Below, piece by piece: positions 18,089 to 25,145 of a DNA stretch of 33,532 nt. The position numbers and the translations under genes were made by a program. The notes beneath the pieces are model-generated. The model did not search any database and was not told the origin of the DNA. It saw only the letters and a program-made list of their open reading frames with translations. Source of the DNA: Chlorobiaceae bacterium (lineage in GTDB: Bacteria > Bacteroidota > Ignavibacteria > UBA10030 > SZUA-254); NCBI GenBank assembly GCA_013824245.1, contig PNNN01000010.1, forward strand, positions 1 to 33,532, written 5' to 3'. Within the stretch, counting starts at the first letter, position 1. The number at the start of each line of letters is the position of its first letter.

Positions 18089-18171
18089 TATACATTTTCG
18101 GTGTGCGGTAAATCCGGAGCCGTAGCAGCTCGAATCAAATAATCGATCTGAATAATAAAAGGATTTTTTAA

Positions 18172-18420
18172 GTGAACGAAGAGATAATTTCAGATCAAAA
18201 TAAATCGTTGATCACTCCCTCAAGACAGAAAGAGTTGATCGAAAAATATTGTGCCGGAATTGAAGATCGGATACGCGTTACAAGTGCGAAGAACAATGCG
18301 AATGATATTGTTAACGACGCATGTACAGGATTAGAGAAAGAATGTAAAAGCGACGTTATCCGCTCTTTTCTTCAACAGTACGTACGCGATTTATACGAAA
18401 ATCATTGGAATAATAAATGA
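18172..18420 (+). CDS. Unknown 82-residue protein upstream of DUF1858 gene
   Basis: I do not recognise a family. The GTG start is supported by AAAAGGA about 9 bases upstream and by a 4-base ATGA overlap of its end with the next gene. The protein is charged and probably helical throughout, with no signal peptide or membrane segment and three cysteines (in EKYCAG and DACTGLEKEC) that do not form a CxxC pair. Coupling to a DUF1858 protein and the upstream thioredoxin/Hsp20 genes suggests a redox or metal-related role, but this is inference from position alone. Confidence 0.7.
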   Translation: MNEEIISDQNKSLITPSRQKELIEKYCAGIEDRIRVTSAKNNANDIVNDACTGLEKECKSDVIRSFLQQYVRDLYENHWNNK

Positions 18421-18632
18421 TCACCAAAGATATTTCAATTGAAGAACTTGTACAAAGTATACCCGGCTCAGTAACTTATTTGATGGAGAAGGGAATAAAA
18501 TGCCTCGCTTGCGGTGAACCGATTTGGGGAACGCTTGAAAGCGCTTCGAAAGAAAAAGGTTTTTCCGACTCCGATATTCAGCGATTTGTTGAAGAGATAA
18601 ATTCATTGAGCAATGTAATATCTAAATCCTAA
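18417..18632 (+). CDS. DUF1858 domain protein
   Basis: 71 residues, essentially one DUF1858 domain, also found as the N-terminal part of ScdA/RIC-type di-iron repair proteins. Visible signature: IEELVQSIPGSVTYLMEKGIKC followed by ACGEPIWGTL, giving the paired cysteines CLAC and a conserved GEP. The biochemical role of stand-alone DUF1858 proteins is not known to me; the motif suggests cluster or metal chemistry. Translation is coupled to the 82-residue protein by ATGA. Confidence 0.88.
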   Translation: MITKDISIEELVQSIPGSVTYLMEKGIKCLACGEPIWGTLESASKEKGFSDSDIQRFVEEINSLSNVISKS

Positions 18633-18643
18633 ATTCGAATATC

Positions 18644-18673
18644 TGCGCCGGTGGCGCACCAGCCTTTGGCTGG
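18644..18673. repeat. Pair of adjacent short GC-rich palindromes
   Basis: TGCGCC-ggt-GGCGCA (18644-18658) is followed directly by CCAGCC-ttt-GGCTGG (18659-18673). They sit in an AT-rich gap (18633-18749) made mostly of TCTAAA-type simple sequence. The look is that of a dispersed palindromic element rather than a terminator, since no T run follows. Confidence 0.7.
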
Positions 18674-18749
18674 GAAATTCTAAACAAACACTAAATCTAA
18701 ATTTCTAAATCATAAAACATTTTTTACTTTTTAATTTTGAATTAATATT

Positions 18750-18986
18750 ATGCCAGTTTACGATTACAAATGTACCGATTGCGAAAAAACCTACGACGTA
18801 TTTCATAAAGGTCGTGAAATAATTGAAGACGTTGTATGCCCATCGTGTAATTCAACCAACCACAAAAAGCTTATGTCTGTCACACAGATGTCAATGGGTT
18901 CCGATTCCGGCTCAAGTTGTTCCGATGGATCATGTGGTCCGTACACAGGCGGCGGCTGTGCTTCCGGTATGTGCGGGTTGAATTAA
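18750..18986 (+). CDS. FmdB family zinc-ribbon protein
   Basis: 78 residues. The FmdB-type zinc ribbon occupies residues 1-42: MPVYDYKCTDC with the first CxxC and VVCPSCNS with the second. The tail is rich in Ser, Gly and Cys (SCSDGSCGP, GGGCASGMCGLN), as in many family members. Originally noted near formamidase genes as a putative regulator; molecular function remains unclear. No ribosome-binding site is visible upstream. It is the last gene before a strong terminator. Confidence 0.9.
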   Translation: MPVYDYKCTDCEKTYDVFHKGREIIEDVVCPSCNSTNHKKLMSVTQMSMGSDSGSSCSDGSCGPYTGGGCASGMCGLN

Positions 18987-19030
18987 ATCAACAGTTTTTA
19001 GCTCTTTACCTCAATAAAAATCCCGCTATA

Positions 19031-19076
19031 AATCCCTTGTAGGCTCGGAAAGATTCTGAGCCGAGAGGGATTTTTT
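19031..19076 (+). terminator. Intrinsic terminator after the FmdB gene
   Basis: A two-part stem pairs AATCCCT (19031-19037) with AGGGATT (19066-19072) and, inside it, GGCTC (19042-19046) with GAGCC (19058-19062). It is followed at once by a T run ending near 19076. This closes the 17246-18986 transcription unit. Confidence 0.85.
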
Positions 19077-19138
19077 ATTATTTCAGAGGGATGTACGAGT
19101 TGAATCATTTTCATTCCCCGGCTCAATCGTTACAAAAC

Positions 19139-19184
19139 TTGAAACTTGCCGTTAAAATTGTTAAACTAAACAAGATGGTTTAGT
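19139..19184 (+). promoter_or_regulatory. Candidate promoter with operator upstream of xdhA
   Basis: TTGAAA (19139-19144) and TAAACT (19162-19167) are spaced by 17 bases like a sigma-70 promoter. A perfect 7-bp inverted repeat, ACTAAAC (19165-19171) and GTTTAGT (19178-19184) around 6 bases, overlaps the -10 box and the expected start point, 26 bases before the xdhA ATG. That geometry suits a dimeric repressor, TetR-type being one option. Bacteroidota often use another promoter consensus, so this is tentative. Confidence 0.4.
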
Positions 19185-19210
19185 AATTTCATTTTTATCG
19201 ACAGGTATTC

Positions 19211-20647
19211 ATGCGTTCAACAATTTCATTCATTCTTGATGGAAAGATCGTTGATCTTGACTTTAAGAATTCAAAACAATTTTCCCCGACTTCAACCGCT
19301 TTAAATTATCTCAGAAGTTTTCCAGCCCACAAAGGTGTTAAAGAGGGATGTGCCGAAGGTGATTGCGGCGCCTGCACAGTGGTTCTTGCAGAACTTGTTG
19401 ATAATAAAATCACTTTCAGAGCTGTTGATTCATGTTTAATTTTCTTGCCGATGATACACGGGAAACAGTTAATTACAGTTGAGAATTTGAAAACCCCTGA
19501 AGGCATCCTTCACCCTGTTCAGCAATCGATGGTCGATCTTTACGGCAGTCAGTGCGGTTTCTGTACTCCCGGAATAATCATGACGATGTTTGCTTTCTAC
19601 AAAAATTATGACAAACCATCACGCGAACAAATTGATGATGCGCTAACCGGCAATCTCTGTCGTTGCACCGGCTATCGGCCGATTGTTGAAGCAGCAGCAA
19701 AATCGTGTGTACATAATTGTGTTGATCATTTTACAAATGATGAATCAAAAATAATCAAATTTCTAAAATCGATTTCCAAAGAATCGATTCATATTCAAAC
19801 CGACAATCAAAAATATTTCCGACCGGCAAGTCTGGGTGAAGCAATCTCACTCAAGCATCAACATCCTGAAGCAATAATCATCAGCGGTGCGACTGATATT
19901 GCGTTGCGCGTTACAAAAAACCATGAGTTGCTTAAAGAAATTATCGACCTTTCGGGTGTCGAAGAGCTTAAAGTAATTACCCAAACCGATTCATCGATAG
20001 AAATAGGCGCCGGTGTATCGCTGAATGATATTCTCTTGCCGATCGAAAAAGATTTTCCTGCGTTACACGAGATGCTTAAAATTTTCGGTTCACATCAAAT
20101 CAGAAATCTTGCCACGCTTGGTGGTAATCTCGGAAGCGCTTCTCCTATCGGCGATACTCTCCCAATATTAATGGCATATAATGCCGGCGTTGTACTCGAA
20201 AGTTTAAACGGCAGACGTGTAATTCCGCTTAACGATTATATAATCGGTTACAGAAAGACCGTTCGCAAACCTGACGAGCTGATCACTTCTATTATAATAC
20301 CGAAGTTAACTAACGGCTCGATCATAAAATCTTACAAGGTGTCAAAACGGAAAGATTTAGACATATCAACACTTAGTGCCTGTTTCAGGATTGATCTTGA
20401 CGGTAGTATGGTGAAGTCGATAATTCTCGCTTATGGTGGAATGGCTGAGCGAACTAAACGTGCTTTTACGGCTGAACAATTTCTTCTTGGCAAACAGTGG
20501 GAAAGAAAAATTATCGAGAAAGCGATGACTCTAATTGAAAAAGATTTCACACCGATTTCAGATGCAAGGGGAAGCGCGGAGTTTAGATTAAAAGCCGCCC
20601 AGAATTTACTGTTAAAGTTTCTTATTGAGACAAAAGGAACAAATTAA
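19211..20647 (+). CDS. xdhA: Xanthine dehydrogenase, 2Fe-2S/FAD subunit (XdhA type)
   Basis: 478 residues combining both electron-transfer modules, as in two-subunit xanthine dehydrogenases. The plant-ferredoxin-like 2Fe-2S site is Cys47, Cys52, Cys55 and Cys75. The second, helical 2Fe-2S domain uses Cys115 and Cys118 (CGFC) with Cys150 and Cys152 (CRC). Residues about 195-470 are the FAD-binding domain, with ISGATDIALRVTK and LGGNLGSASPIGD contacting FAD. It passes electrons from the molybdenum site to NAD+ or another acceptor. The Mo subunit follows after one intervening gene. A candidate promoter with a palindromic operator lies just upstream. Confidence 0.93.
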   Translation: MRSTISFILDGKIVDLDFKNSKQFSPTSTALNYLRSFPAHKGVKEGCAEGDCGACTVVLAELVDNKITFRAVDSCLIFLPMIHGKQLITVENLKTPEGILHPVQQSMVDLYGSQCGFCTPGIIMTMFAFYKNYDKPSREQIDDALTGNLCRCTGYRPIVEAAAKSCVHNCVDHFTNDESKIIKFLKSISKESIHIQTDNQKYFRPASLGEAISLKHQHPEAIIISGATDIALRVTKNHELLKEIIDLSGVEELKVITQTDSSIEIGAGVSLNDILLPIEKDFPALHEMLKIFGSHQIRNLATLGGNLGSASPIGDTLPILMAYNAGVVLESLNGRRVIPLNDYIIGYRKTVRKPDELITSIIIPKLTNGSIIKSYKVSKRKDLDISTLSACFRIDLDGSMVKSIILAYGGMAERTKRAFTAEQFLLGKQWERKIIEKAMTLIEKDFTPISDARGSAEFRLKAAQNLLLKFLIETKGTN

Positions 20648-20649
20648 AT

Positions 20650-21120
20650 ATGGATTTTACGGTTAATAAAAAAAGTAATTTTATTTTTCTTATTATTTTT
20701 GCGTTGATTTTTTGTATTCATAGTTCTGTCGTTGGACAAAAACAATCCGCGCCATCAGATACCGTCGAACTTACATCTTTAAAACATTGGCCCCAGCCGG
20801 TAAAACAAGTTCCACCCGAATATCCGACGCTTGCACGACAAAATAATGTTGAAGCCGAAATTATGCTCAGCGTTTTAATCGGCAAAGATGGTAAACCGAA
20901 AAAAATTAAAGTTACGAATGTTAAAACTTCTTTTATGAAAGAATCTTCAGTCAAGCAAACTGCATCAACACCTGATCCGAAGTATGCGAAATTATTTCAC
21001 AAACCATCGATTGATGCCGTAATGAAATGGCGGTTCACAAAACCGCTAAAGCCCGACAGCACTACAGCGCTGGTTTGGGTGAATGTGCCGCTGAAGTATC
21101 AGTTAACGACGCAGAAATAA
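20650..21120 (+). CDS. Secreted TonB C-terminal-domain-like protein
   Basis: 156 residues, starting 2 bases after the xdhA stop. An N-terminal hydrophobic segment (about 9-30, ending SSVVGQ) is a signal peptide or anchor. Residues about 45-152 resemble the TonB C-terminal fold: PPEYPTLARQNNVEAEIMLSVLIGKDGKPKKIKV, then DAVMKWRFTKPLKPD and the final strand WVNVPLKYQL. There is no proline-rich spacer, so it is not a classical energy-transducing TonB; proteins with a bare domain of this kind are common in Bacteroidota and often of unknown role. Its place between two xanthine dehydrogenase genes is unusual. Confidence 0.8.
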   Translation: MDFTVNKKSNFIFLIIFALIFCIHSSVVGQKQSAPSDTVELTSLKHWPQPVKQVPPEYPTLARQNNVEAEIMLSVLIGKDGKPKKIKVTNVKTSFMKESSVKQTASTPDPKYAKLFHKPSIDAVMKWRFTKPLKPDSTTALVWVNVPLKYQLTTQK

Positions 21121-21126
21121 TAGAAT

Positions 21127-21163
21127 AATGGATTACTGGAGTAATGGAGTAATGGATTACCCC
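21127..21163. repeat. Short tandem ATGGAGTA-type repeat
   Basis: Two adjacent copies of GGAGTAAT (21138-21145 and 21146-21153), flanked by related TGGATTAC units, begin just after the TonB-like stop. Simple repeats of the same style occur at 31662-31693. Confidence 0.55.
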
Positions 21164-21218
21164 ATCAATCCGAATATAGGTTGAGCAAAAAAAATAATTA
21201 TATGCACAAATACAAAAT

Positions 21219-23633
21219 ATGAAAACGGAAAATCAAATTCCTCACGATTCCGCTGTTGGCCATGTTACAGGCGAAGCAATATATATAGACGACATTCCGG
21301 TAAACGATCAGCTTCTTATCGGCAAAGTTGTTTACAGCCGATATGCACATGCAAAAATAAAATCGTTCGATTTGAGTGAAGCGAAAAAAGTAAACGGTGT
21401 TTATGCTGTATTATGCTACAAAGACATTCCCGGGCACAATCAAATGGGACCGGTTATAAAAGACGAGTCGGTTCTCGCAGAGAATGAAGTTACATTCATC
21501 GGACAAGCAATGTTTCTTATTGCCGCTGAAACCGAAGAGCAATGCCGCGAAGCTGAAAAACTCATCAAGATTGAGTATGAACCGCTCGATGCAATTCTGA
21601 CTATAGAAAAAGCGATAGAAAAAAACAATTTGTTAGGTCCGCCAAGAGAAATGAAACGCGGTGATGCCGACAGCGCATTGAAATCATCTAAGCATATAAT
21701 TAGCGGGGAACTCCGCACCGGCGCGCAAGAACACTGGTATCTTGAAACGCAAGCGTGTTTGTCTGTTCCGGGAGAAGGTAAAGAAATAAATGTTTTTAGT
21801 TCTTCCCAGCACCCGTCCGAAACACAGGCGCTTGTGGCAGAAGTTTTAGGTATAAAAAAGCACGAAGTTGTTGTTGAAGTAAAACGTATGGGCGGCGGTT
21901 TCGGTGGAAAGGAAACTCAGGCAAATCATGTTGCATGTTGGTCGGCTTTGTTGTGCCATGCTACAAAACGTCCGGTGAAAATCCGTTTATTCCGTGATGA
22001 TGATATGATTATGACAGGTAAACGCCATCGTTATCTCACAAAGTATGAAGCTGGTTTTGATGATGATGGATTAATCAATGCAGTGAAACTTGAATTCAAC
22101 AGCGATGGCGGCGCGGCAACAGATCTGTCGTTTGCGATCATGGAACGCACAATGCTTCATGCCGATAATTCATATTACATTCCGAATATGTCGGTAAAGG
22201 CGCTGGTATGGAAAACGAATCTTCCTTCGAACACTGCTTTTCGAGGATTCGGAGGTCCACAAGGTATGGCTGCAATCGAAACGATCATCGATAAGATTGG
22301 TCGCGCACTAAAAAAAGATCCGGCAGAAATCCGACATAAAAATTTTTATGGTCTGAATGATAGAAATATTACTCATTATGGACAAACCGTAGAGCATAAT
22401 CGACTTTACCTTATTTATGATCAGATAATAAAATCTTCCGAATATGAAAAACGTCGCAAAGAGATTAACGATTTCAACATTAAAAATGAATTCTTCAAAA
22501 AAGGTATAGCAGTTACTCCGGTGAAGTTTGGAATTTCTTTTACGACAACATTTCTCAATCAGGCAGGCGCTCTCGTGAATGTTTACACTGATGGGACTAT
22601 ACTTGTCAATCACGGCGGTACAGAAATGGGACAGGGACTCAACACAAAAATGCAGCAGATCGCCGCGGCAGAATTCGGTGTGAGCATAGATCGTGTGAAA
22701 GTAAATGCCACCAATACATCCAAAGTTCCGAACACATCGGCAACCGCCGCTTCATCCGGTTCCGATCTGAACGGTATGGCTGTGAAAAATGCAATCGATA
22801 TAATAAAAGAGCGAATATCTAAAGAGTTGGCACAAATCTGGACTCAACAACCCTCCAACCCTCCAACCCTCCAGCAATCCATCCTTTTCAAAGAGGATTA
22901 TATTTTCGACTCCGATCATCCTGAAAGAAAAATCTCTTTTTCCGATGCAATGCTTCAAATGAACTTGCGTCAGGTGAGTTTGAGTGCGGCGGGATTTTAC
23001 AAAACACCGACAGTCGGATGGGATAAGATTAAAGGACAGGGGAAACCGTTCTTTTATTATTCATTCGGAATGGCAGTTTCGGAAGTGATGATCGATATTC
23101 TTACGGGTCAGTATACGTTATTAAGAACGGATATTTTGCAGGATGTCGGAGATTCTATCAATTCCGGAATCGATATGGGACAGGTTGAAGGCGGATTCGT
23201 TCAGGGTATCGGCTGGTGTACAACTGAAGAAATCAAGTGGGATGCAAAAGGAAATTTGATGAATCATTCTCCGGACACATACAAGATTCCGACCGTACAG
23301 GATATACCGAAAGATTTTCGTGTTAAGTTGATGGAAGGAGTTCCGAATCCTGTCGGTACAATCCGCAGAAGTAAAGCAATCGGTGAGCCGCCGTTTATGC
23401 TTGCACTTTCTGTTTGGCTGGCAATCAAAGATGCGATCTCGGCAGTTGGCAATCATAAGTTTGAACCGGAGTTTTCACTGCCCGCAACAAATGAAACAAT
23501 ATTACTTTCGATTGAGAAATTGAAAGGGAAGTTTCATTCACCAACCCTCTACGAGTCTACAGACTCGAAGAGTCGTAGACCTAACCCCTCCAAAGGAGGG
23601 GAATCAGAGGTCTCCTCTCGAGAGGGGATTTAG
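21219..23633 (+). CDS. xdhB: Xanthine dehydrogenase, molybdopterin subunit (XdhB type)
   Basis: 804 residues, close to the usual size of XdhB. Active-site residues known from bovine and Rhodobacter enzymes are present: GGGFGGKE with Glu232 (bovine Glu802), Arg310 in IMERTM (bovine Arg880), FRGFGGPQ at 341-348, GQGLNTKMQQIAA near the cofactor and the catalytic base Glu723 in IGEPP. It should hydroxylate xanthine or hypoxanthine. Two oddities come from repeats: residues about 544-554 (QPSNPPTLQ) are encoded by a tandem 8-mer, and the last 28 residues or so are encoded by palindromic intergenic-type sequence. Neither removes a catalytic residue. It is separated from xdhA by the TonB-like gene. 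Confidence 0.93.
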   Translation: MKTENQIPHDSAVGHVTGEAIYIDDIPVNDQLLIGKVVYSRYAHAKIKSFDLSEAKKVNGVYAVLCYKDIPGHNQMGPVIKDESVLAENEVTFIGQAMFLIAAETEEQCREAEKLIKIEYEPLDAILTIEKAIEKNNLLGPPREMKRGDADSALKSSKHIISGELRTGAQEHWYLETQACLSVPGEGKEINVFSSSQHPSETQALVAEVLGIKKHEVVVEVKRMGGGFGGKETQANHVACWSALLCHATKRPVKIRLFRDDDMIMTGKRHRYLTKYEAGFDDDGLINAVKLEFNSDGGAATDLSFAIMERTMLHADNSYYIPNMSVKALVWKTNLPSNTAFRGFGGPQGMAAIETIIDKIGRALKKDPAEIRHKNFYGLNDRNITHYGQTVEHNRLYLIYDQIIKSSEYEKRRKEINDFNIKNEFFKKGIAVTPVKFGISFTTTFLNQAGALVNVYTDGTILVNHGGTEMGQGLNTKMQQIAAAEFGVSIDRVKVNATNTSKVPNTSATAASSGSDLNGMAVKNAIDIIKERISKELAQIWTQQPSNPPTLQQSILFKEDYIFDSDHPERKISFSDAMLQMNLRQVSLSAAGFYKTPTVGWDKIKGQGKPFFYYSFGMAVSEVMIDILTGQYTLLRTDILQDVGDSINSGIDMGQVEGGFVQGIGWCTTEEIKWDAKGNLMNHSPDTYKIPTVQDIPKDFRVKLMEGVPNPVGTIRRSKAIGEPPFMLALSVWLAIKDAISAVGNHKFEPEFSLPATNETILLSIEKLKGKFHSPTLYESTDSKSRRPNPSKGGESEVSSREGI
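22851..22874 (+). repeat. In-frame tandem 8-mer in xdhB
   Basis: Three consecutive copies of CCCTCCAR (22851-22858, 22859-22866, 22867-22874). The 24 bases keep frame and add Pro/Ser/Asn/Thr-rich residues in a linker of the Mo subunit. Confidence 0.8.
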
Positions 23634-23670
23634 GCCTGCCCGCCGCACAAAGCACGCTTTGGCAGGCGGG
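23547..23670. repeat. Nested palindromic repeats across the xdhB 3' end
   Basis: Successive hairpins run through the stop codon at 23631-23633. CGAGTCT pairs with AGACTCG around 23553-23568, and CTACGA with TCGTAG outside it. CCCCTCC-aaa-GGAGGGG lies at 23585-23601, and a CTCTCGAGAG palindrome around 23616-23625. A GC-rich element at 23635-23670 begins CCTGCCCGCC and ends GGCAGGCGGG, with inner arms CAAAG and CTTTG. The element sits between GATTTAGG and GGTGTGTC as if inserted there. Confidence 0.75.
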
Positions 23671-23720
23671 GGTGTGTCAATAATTATTACAGGATAAATG
23701 GAAAATATAAAAATAATTAA

Positions 23721-23782
23721 CCACGGATATTCACAGATTTGAATTATCCGTGTTAATCCGTATAATCAGTGTCATCAGTGGT
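23721..23782. repeat. Dispersed CCACGGAT/ATCCGTG-type repeat
   Basis: CACGGATA (23722-23729) and TATCCGTG (23745-23752) form an 8-bp stem, followed by further AATCCGT and ATCAGTG units up to CAGTGGT. Sequences of this style recur between genes in many bacterial genomes. It ends 10 bases before the threonine synthase ATG, so it also forms that gene's leader. Confidence 0.6.
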
Positions 23783-23791
23783 AAATAAAAT

Positions 23792-25075
23792 ATGAAATTT
23801 TCTCCTCCTCAATATGTAAACAATTTGAAATGTCTCGTCTGCGGTTCATCATATTCGCATGGCAACATCTTTACATGTCCACATTGTGGCATCGAAGGCA
23901 TCCTCGATGTTCAATATGATTATGAAGCAATAGTTCAAAATCCGAAATCCCTGCCCGCCGCTTCGCTTCGGCAGGCGGGCGCAATACGCAATCCGCAATC
24001 TTCTGATATTTGGCGATACAAAGATTTGCTTCCTATTTCACAAGAAATTCCGCTACCGCATTTGCATGTTGGCTGGACGCCGGTTTACGATGTGCCCCGG
24101 CTTGCCCGTTATTTCGGACTCAGAAAATTATTCTTGAAAGATGATGGCCGCAACCCGACAAACTCTTTTAAAGATCGCGCAAGTGCAATCGGAGTTATGA
24201 AAGCAATGGAGTTCGGTTTCAATACAATCGCATGTGCGTCAACAGGTAACGCCGCTTCATCGCTTGCCGGATTGTCTGCGGCAGTCGGGTTGAAGAGCTA
24301 CATTTTTGTTCCTGAGCGTGCGCCTGAACCAAAAATTACACAGCTACTCATTTTCGGTGCGACTGTATTCAGGGTAAAAGGAACTTACGAACAGGCATTC
24401 GATCTCAGCAAACAATCTTGCGATCAGTTCGGATGGTACAACAGGAACAGCGGAACGAATCCTTTTCTTGTTGAAGGAAAAAAAACCGCCGGACTCGAAA
24501 TTGCGGAACAAATGAAAGAACATTTACCCGATTGGGTTGTTGTCTCTGTTGGTGATGGCTGTACAATTGGCGGAATAGGAAAAGGTTTACAGGAGATGAA
24601 ACAACTTGGTCTCATCGACAGAGTACCACGGCTATTAGGAGTTCAAGCCGAAGGGGCGAAACCAATTCTCGATGCGTTTGCTTCAGGGAAAGATTTAATT
24701 CCAACAGGTACGAACACAATAGCCGATAGCATTGCAGTCGGCACACCGCGGAATTGGCGGCGTGCGATTCAGCAAGTCAGATCGTCGCACGGTGAAATGG
24801 TTGCCGTATCTGACGAAGAAATTTTAGAAGCTATGCGGGTTACCGCACGGCTTGGCGGTGTGTTCGGCGAACCGGCAGGTGTCGCAGGCGCAGCCGGTTT
24901 AAAAAAAGCCGTTGAACAGAAAATTGTAAAATCTAATGAAACTGCCGTAATAGTTATTACCGGAAACGGACTGAAAGATATCCAATCTGCAAAACAAGCC
25001 GCAGGTAAAGAACATTTAGTAGAGCCAACACTTGATGCCGTTGCAGAGCTTCTTGAAAAACAACTGAAACTATAA
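23792..25075 (+). CDS. thrC: Threonine synthase-type PLP enzyme with zinc ribbon
   Basis: 427 residues. The N-terminal zinc ribbon has Cys14/Cys17 and Cys29/Cys32. The fold-type II PLP core follows: Lys127 in NPTNSFKDRAS binds PLP, STGNAASS (150-157) holds the phosphate, and GDGCTIGGIGKG and GVFGEPAGVAG match threonine synthases. The reaction expected is O-phosphohomoserine to threonine. Residues about 53-69 are encoded by a GC-rich palindrome inserted in frame in the linker after the zinc ribbon. The neighbouring metA favours a real homoserine-pathway enzyme. In E. coli-type purine clusters the same place is taken by another fold-type II enzyme, diaminopropionate ammonia-lyase (YgeX), so a changed substrate is possible. 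Confidence 0.85.
   Translation: MKFSPPQYVNNLKCLVCGSSYSHGNIFTCPHCGIEGILDVQYDYEAIVQNPKSLPAASLRQAGAIRNPQSSDIWRYKDLLPISQEIPLPHLHVGWTPVYDVPRLARYFGLRKLFLKDDGRNPTNSFKDRASAIGVMKAMEFGFNTIACASTGNAASSLAGLSAAVGLKSYIFVPERAPEPKITQLLIFGATVFRVKGTYEQAFDLSKQSCDQFGWYNRNSGTNPFLVEGKKTAGLEIAEQMKEHLPDWVVVSVGDGCTIGGIGKGLQEMKQLGLIDRVPRLLGVQAEGAKPILDAFASGKDLIPTGTNTIADSIAVGTPRNWRRAIQQVRSSHGEMVAVSDEEILEAMRVTARLGGVFGEPAGVAGAAGLKKAVEQKIVKSNETAVIVITGNGLKDIQSAKQAAGKEHLVEPTLDAVAELLEKQLKL
23950..23979 (+). repeat. GC-rich palindrome inserted in the thrC frame
   Basis: Begins CCTGCCCGCC and ends GGCAGGCGGG, with a CTTCG-rich centre. It keeps the reading frame (Leu-Pro-Ala-Ala-Ser-Leu-Arg-Gln-Ala-Gly) and is followed by CGCAATACGCAATCCGCAA-type simple sequence, also translated. 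The same termini occur at 23635-23670 and, shortened, at 8231-8249. Confidence 0.85.
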
Positions 25076-25083
25076 ATCCCTTT

Positions 25084-25122
25084 GCGTCTTTTTCTCGGGA
25101 ATTCCATCGGGAAAAGTGACGC
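25084..25122. repeat. Imperfect inverted repeat between thrC and ssnA
   Basis: GCGTC-TTTTTCTCGG (25084-25098) pairs imperfectly with CGGGAAAAGTGACGC (25108-25122). No T run follows on the plus strand, so termination is unlikely and transcription may continue into the amidohydrolase gene. Confidence 0.4.
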
Positions 25123-25145
25123 TAAGATAAAACATTGGAAAAATT

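Noticed and set aside
23792-25075. Diaminopropionate ammonia-lyase (YgeX) as the name for the PLP enzyme
   Set aside because: Gene context suggests it, but the zinc ribbon and the NPTNSFKDRAS and GDGCTIGGIGKG motifs match threonine synthase.
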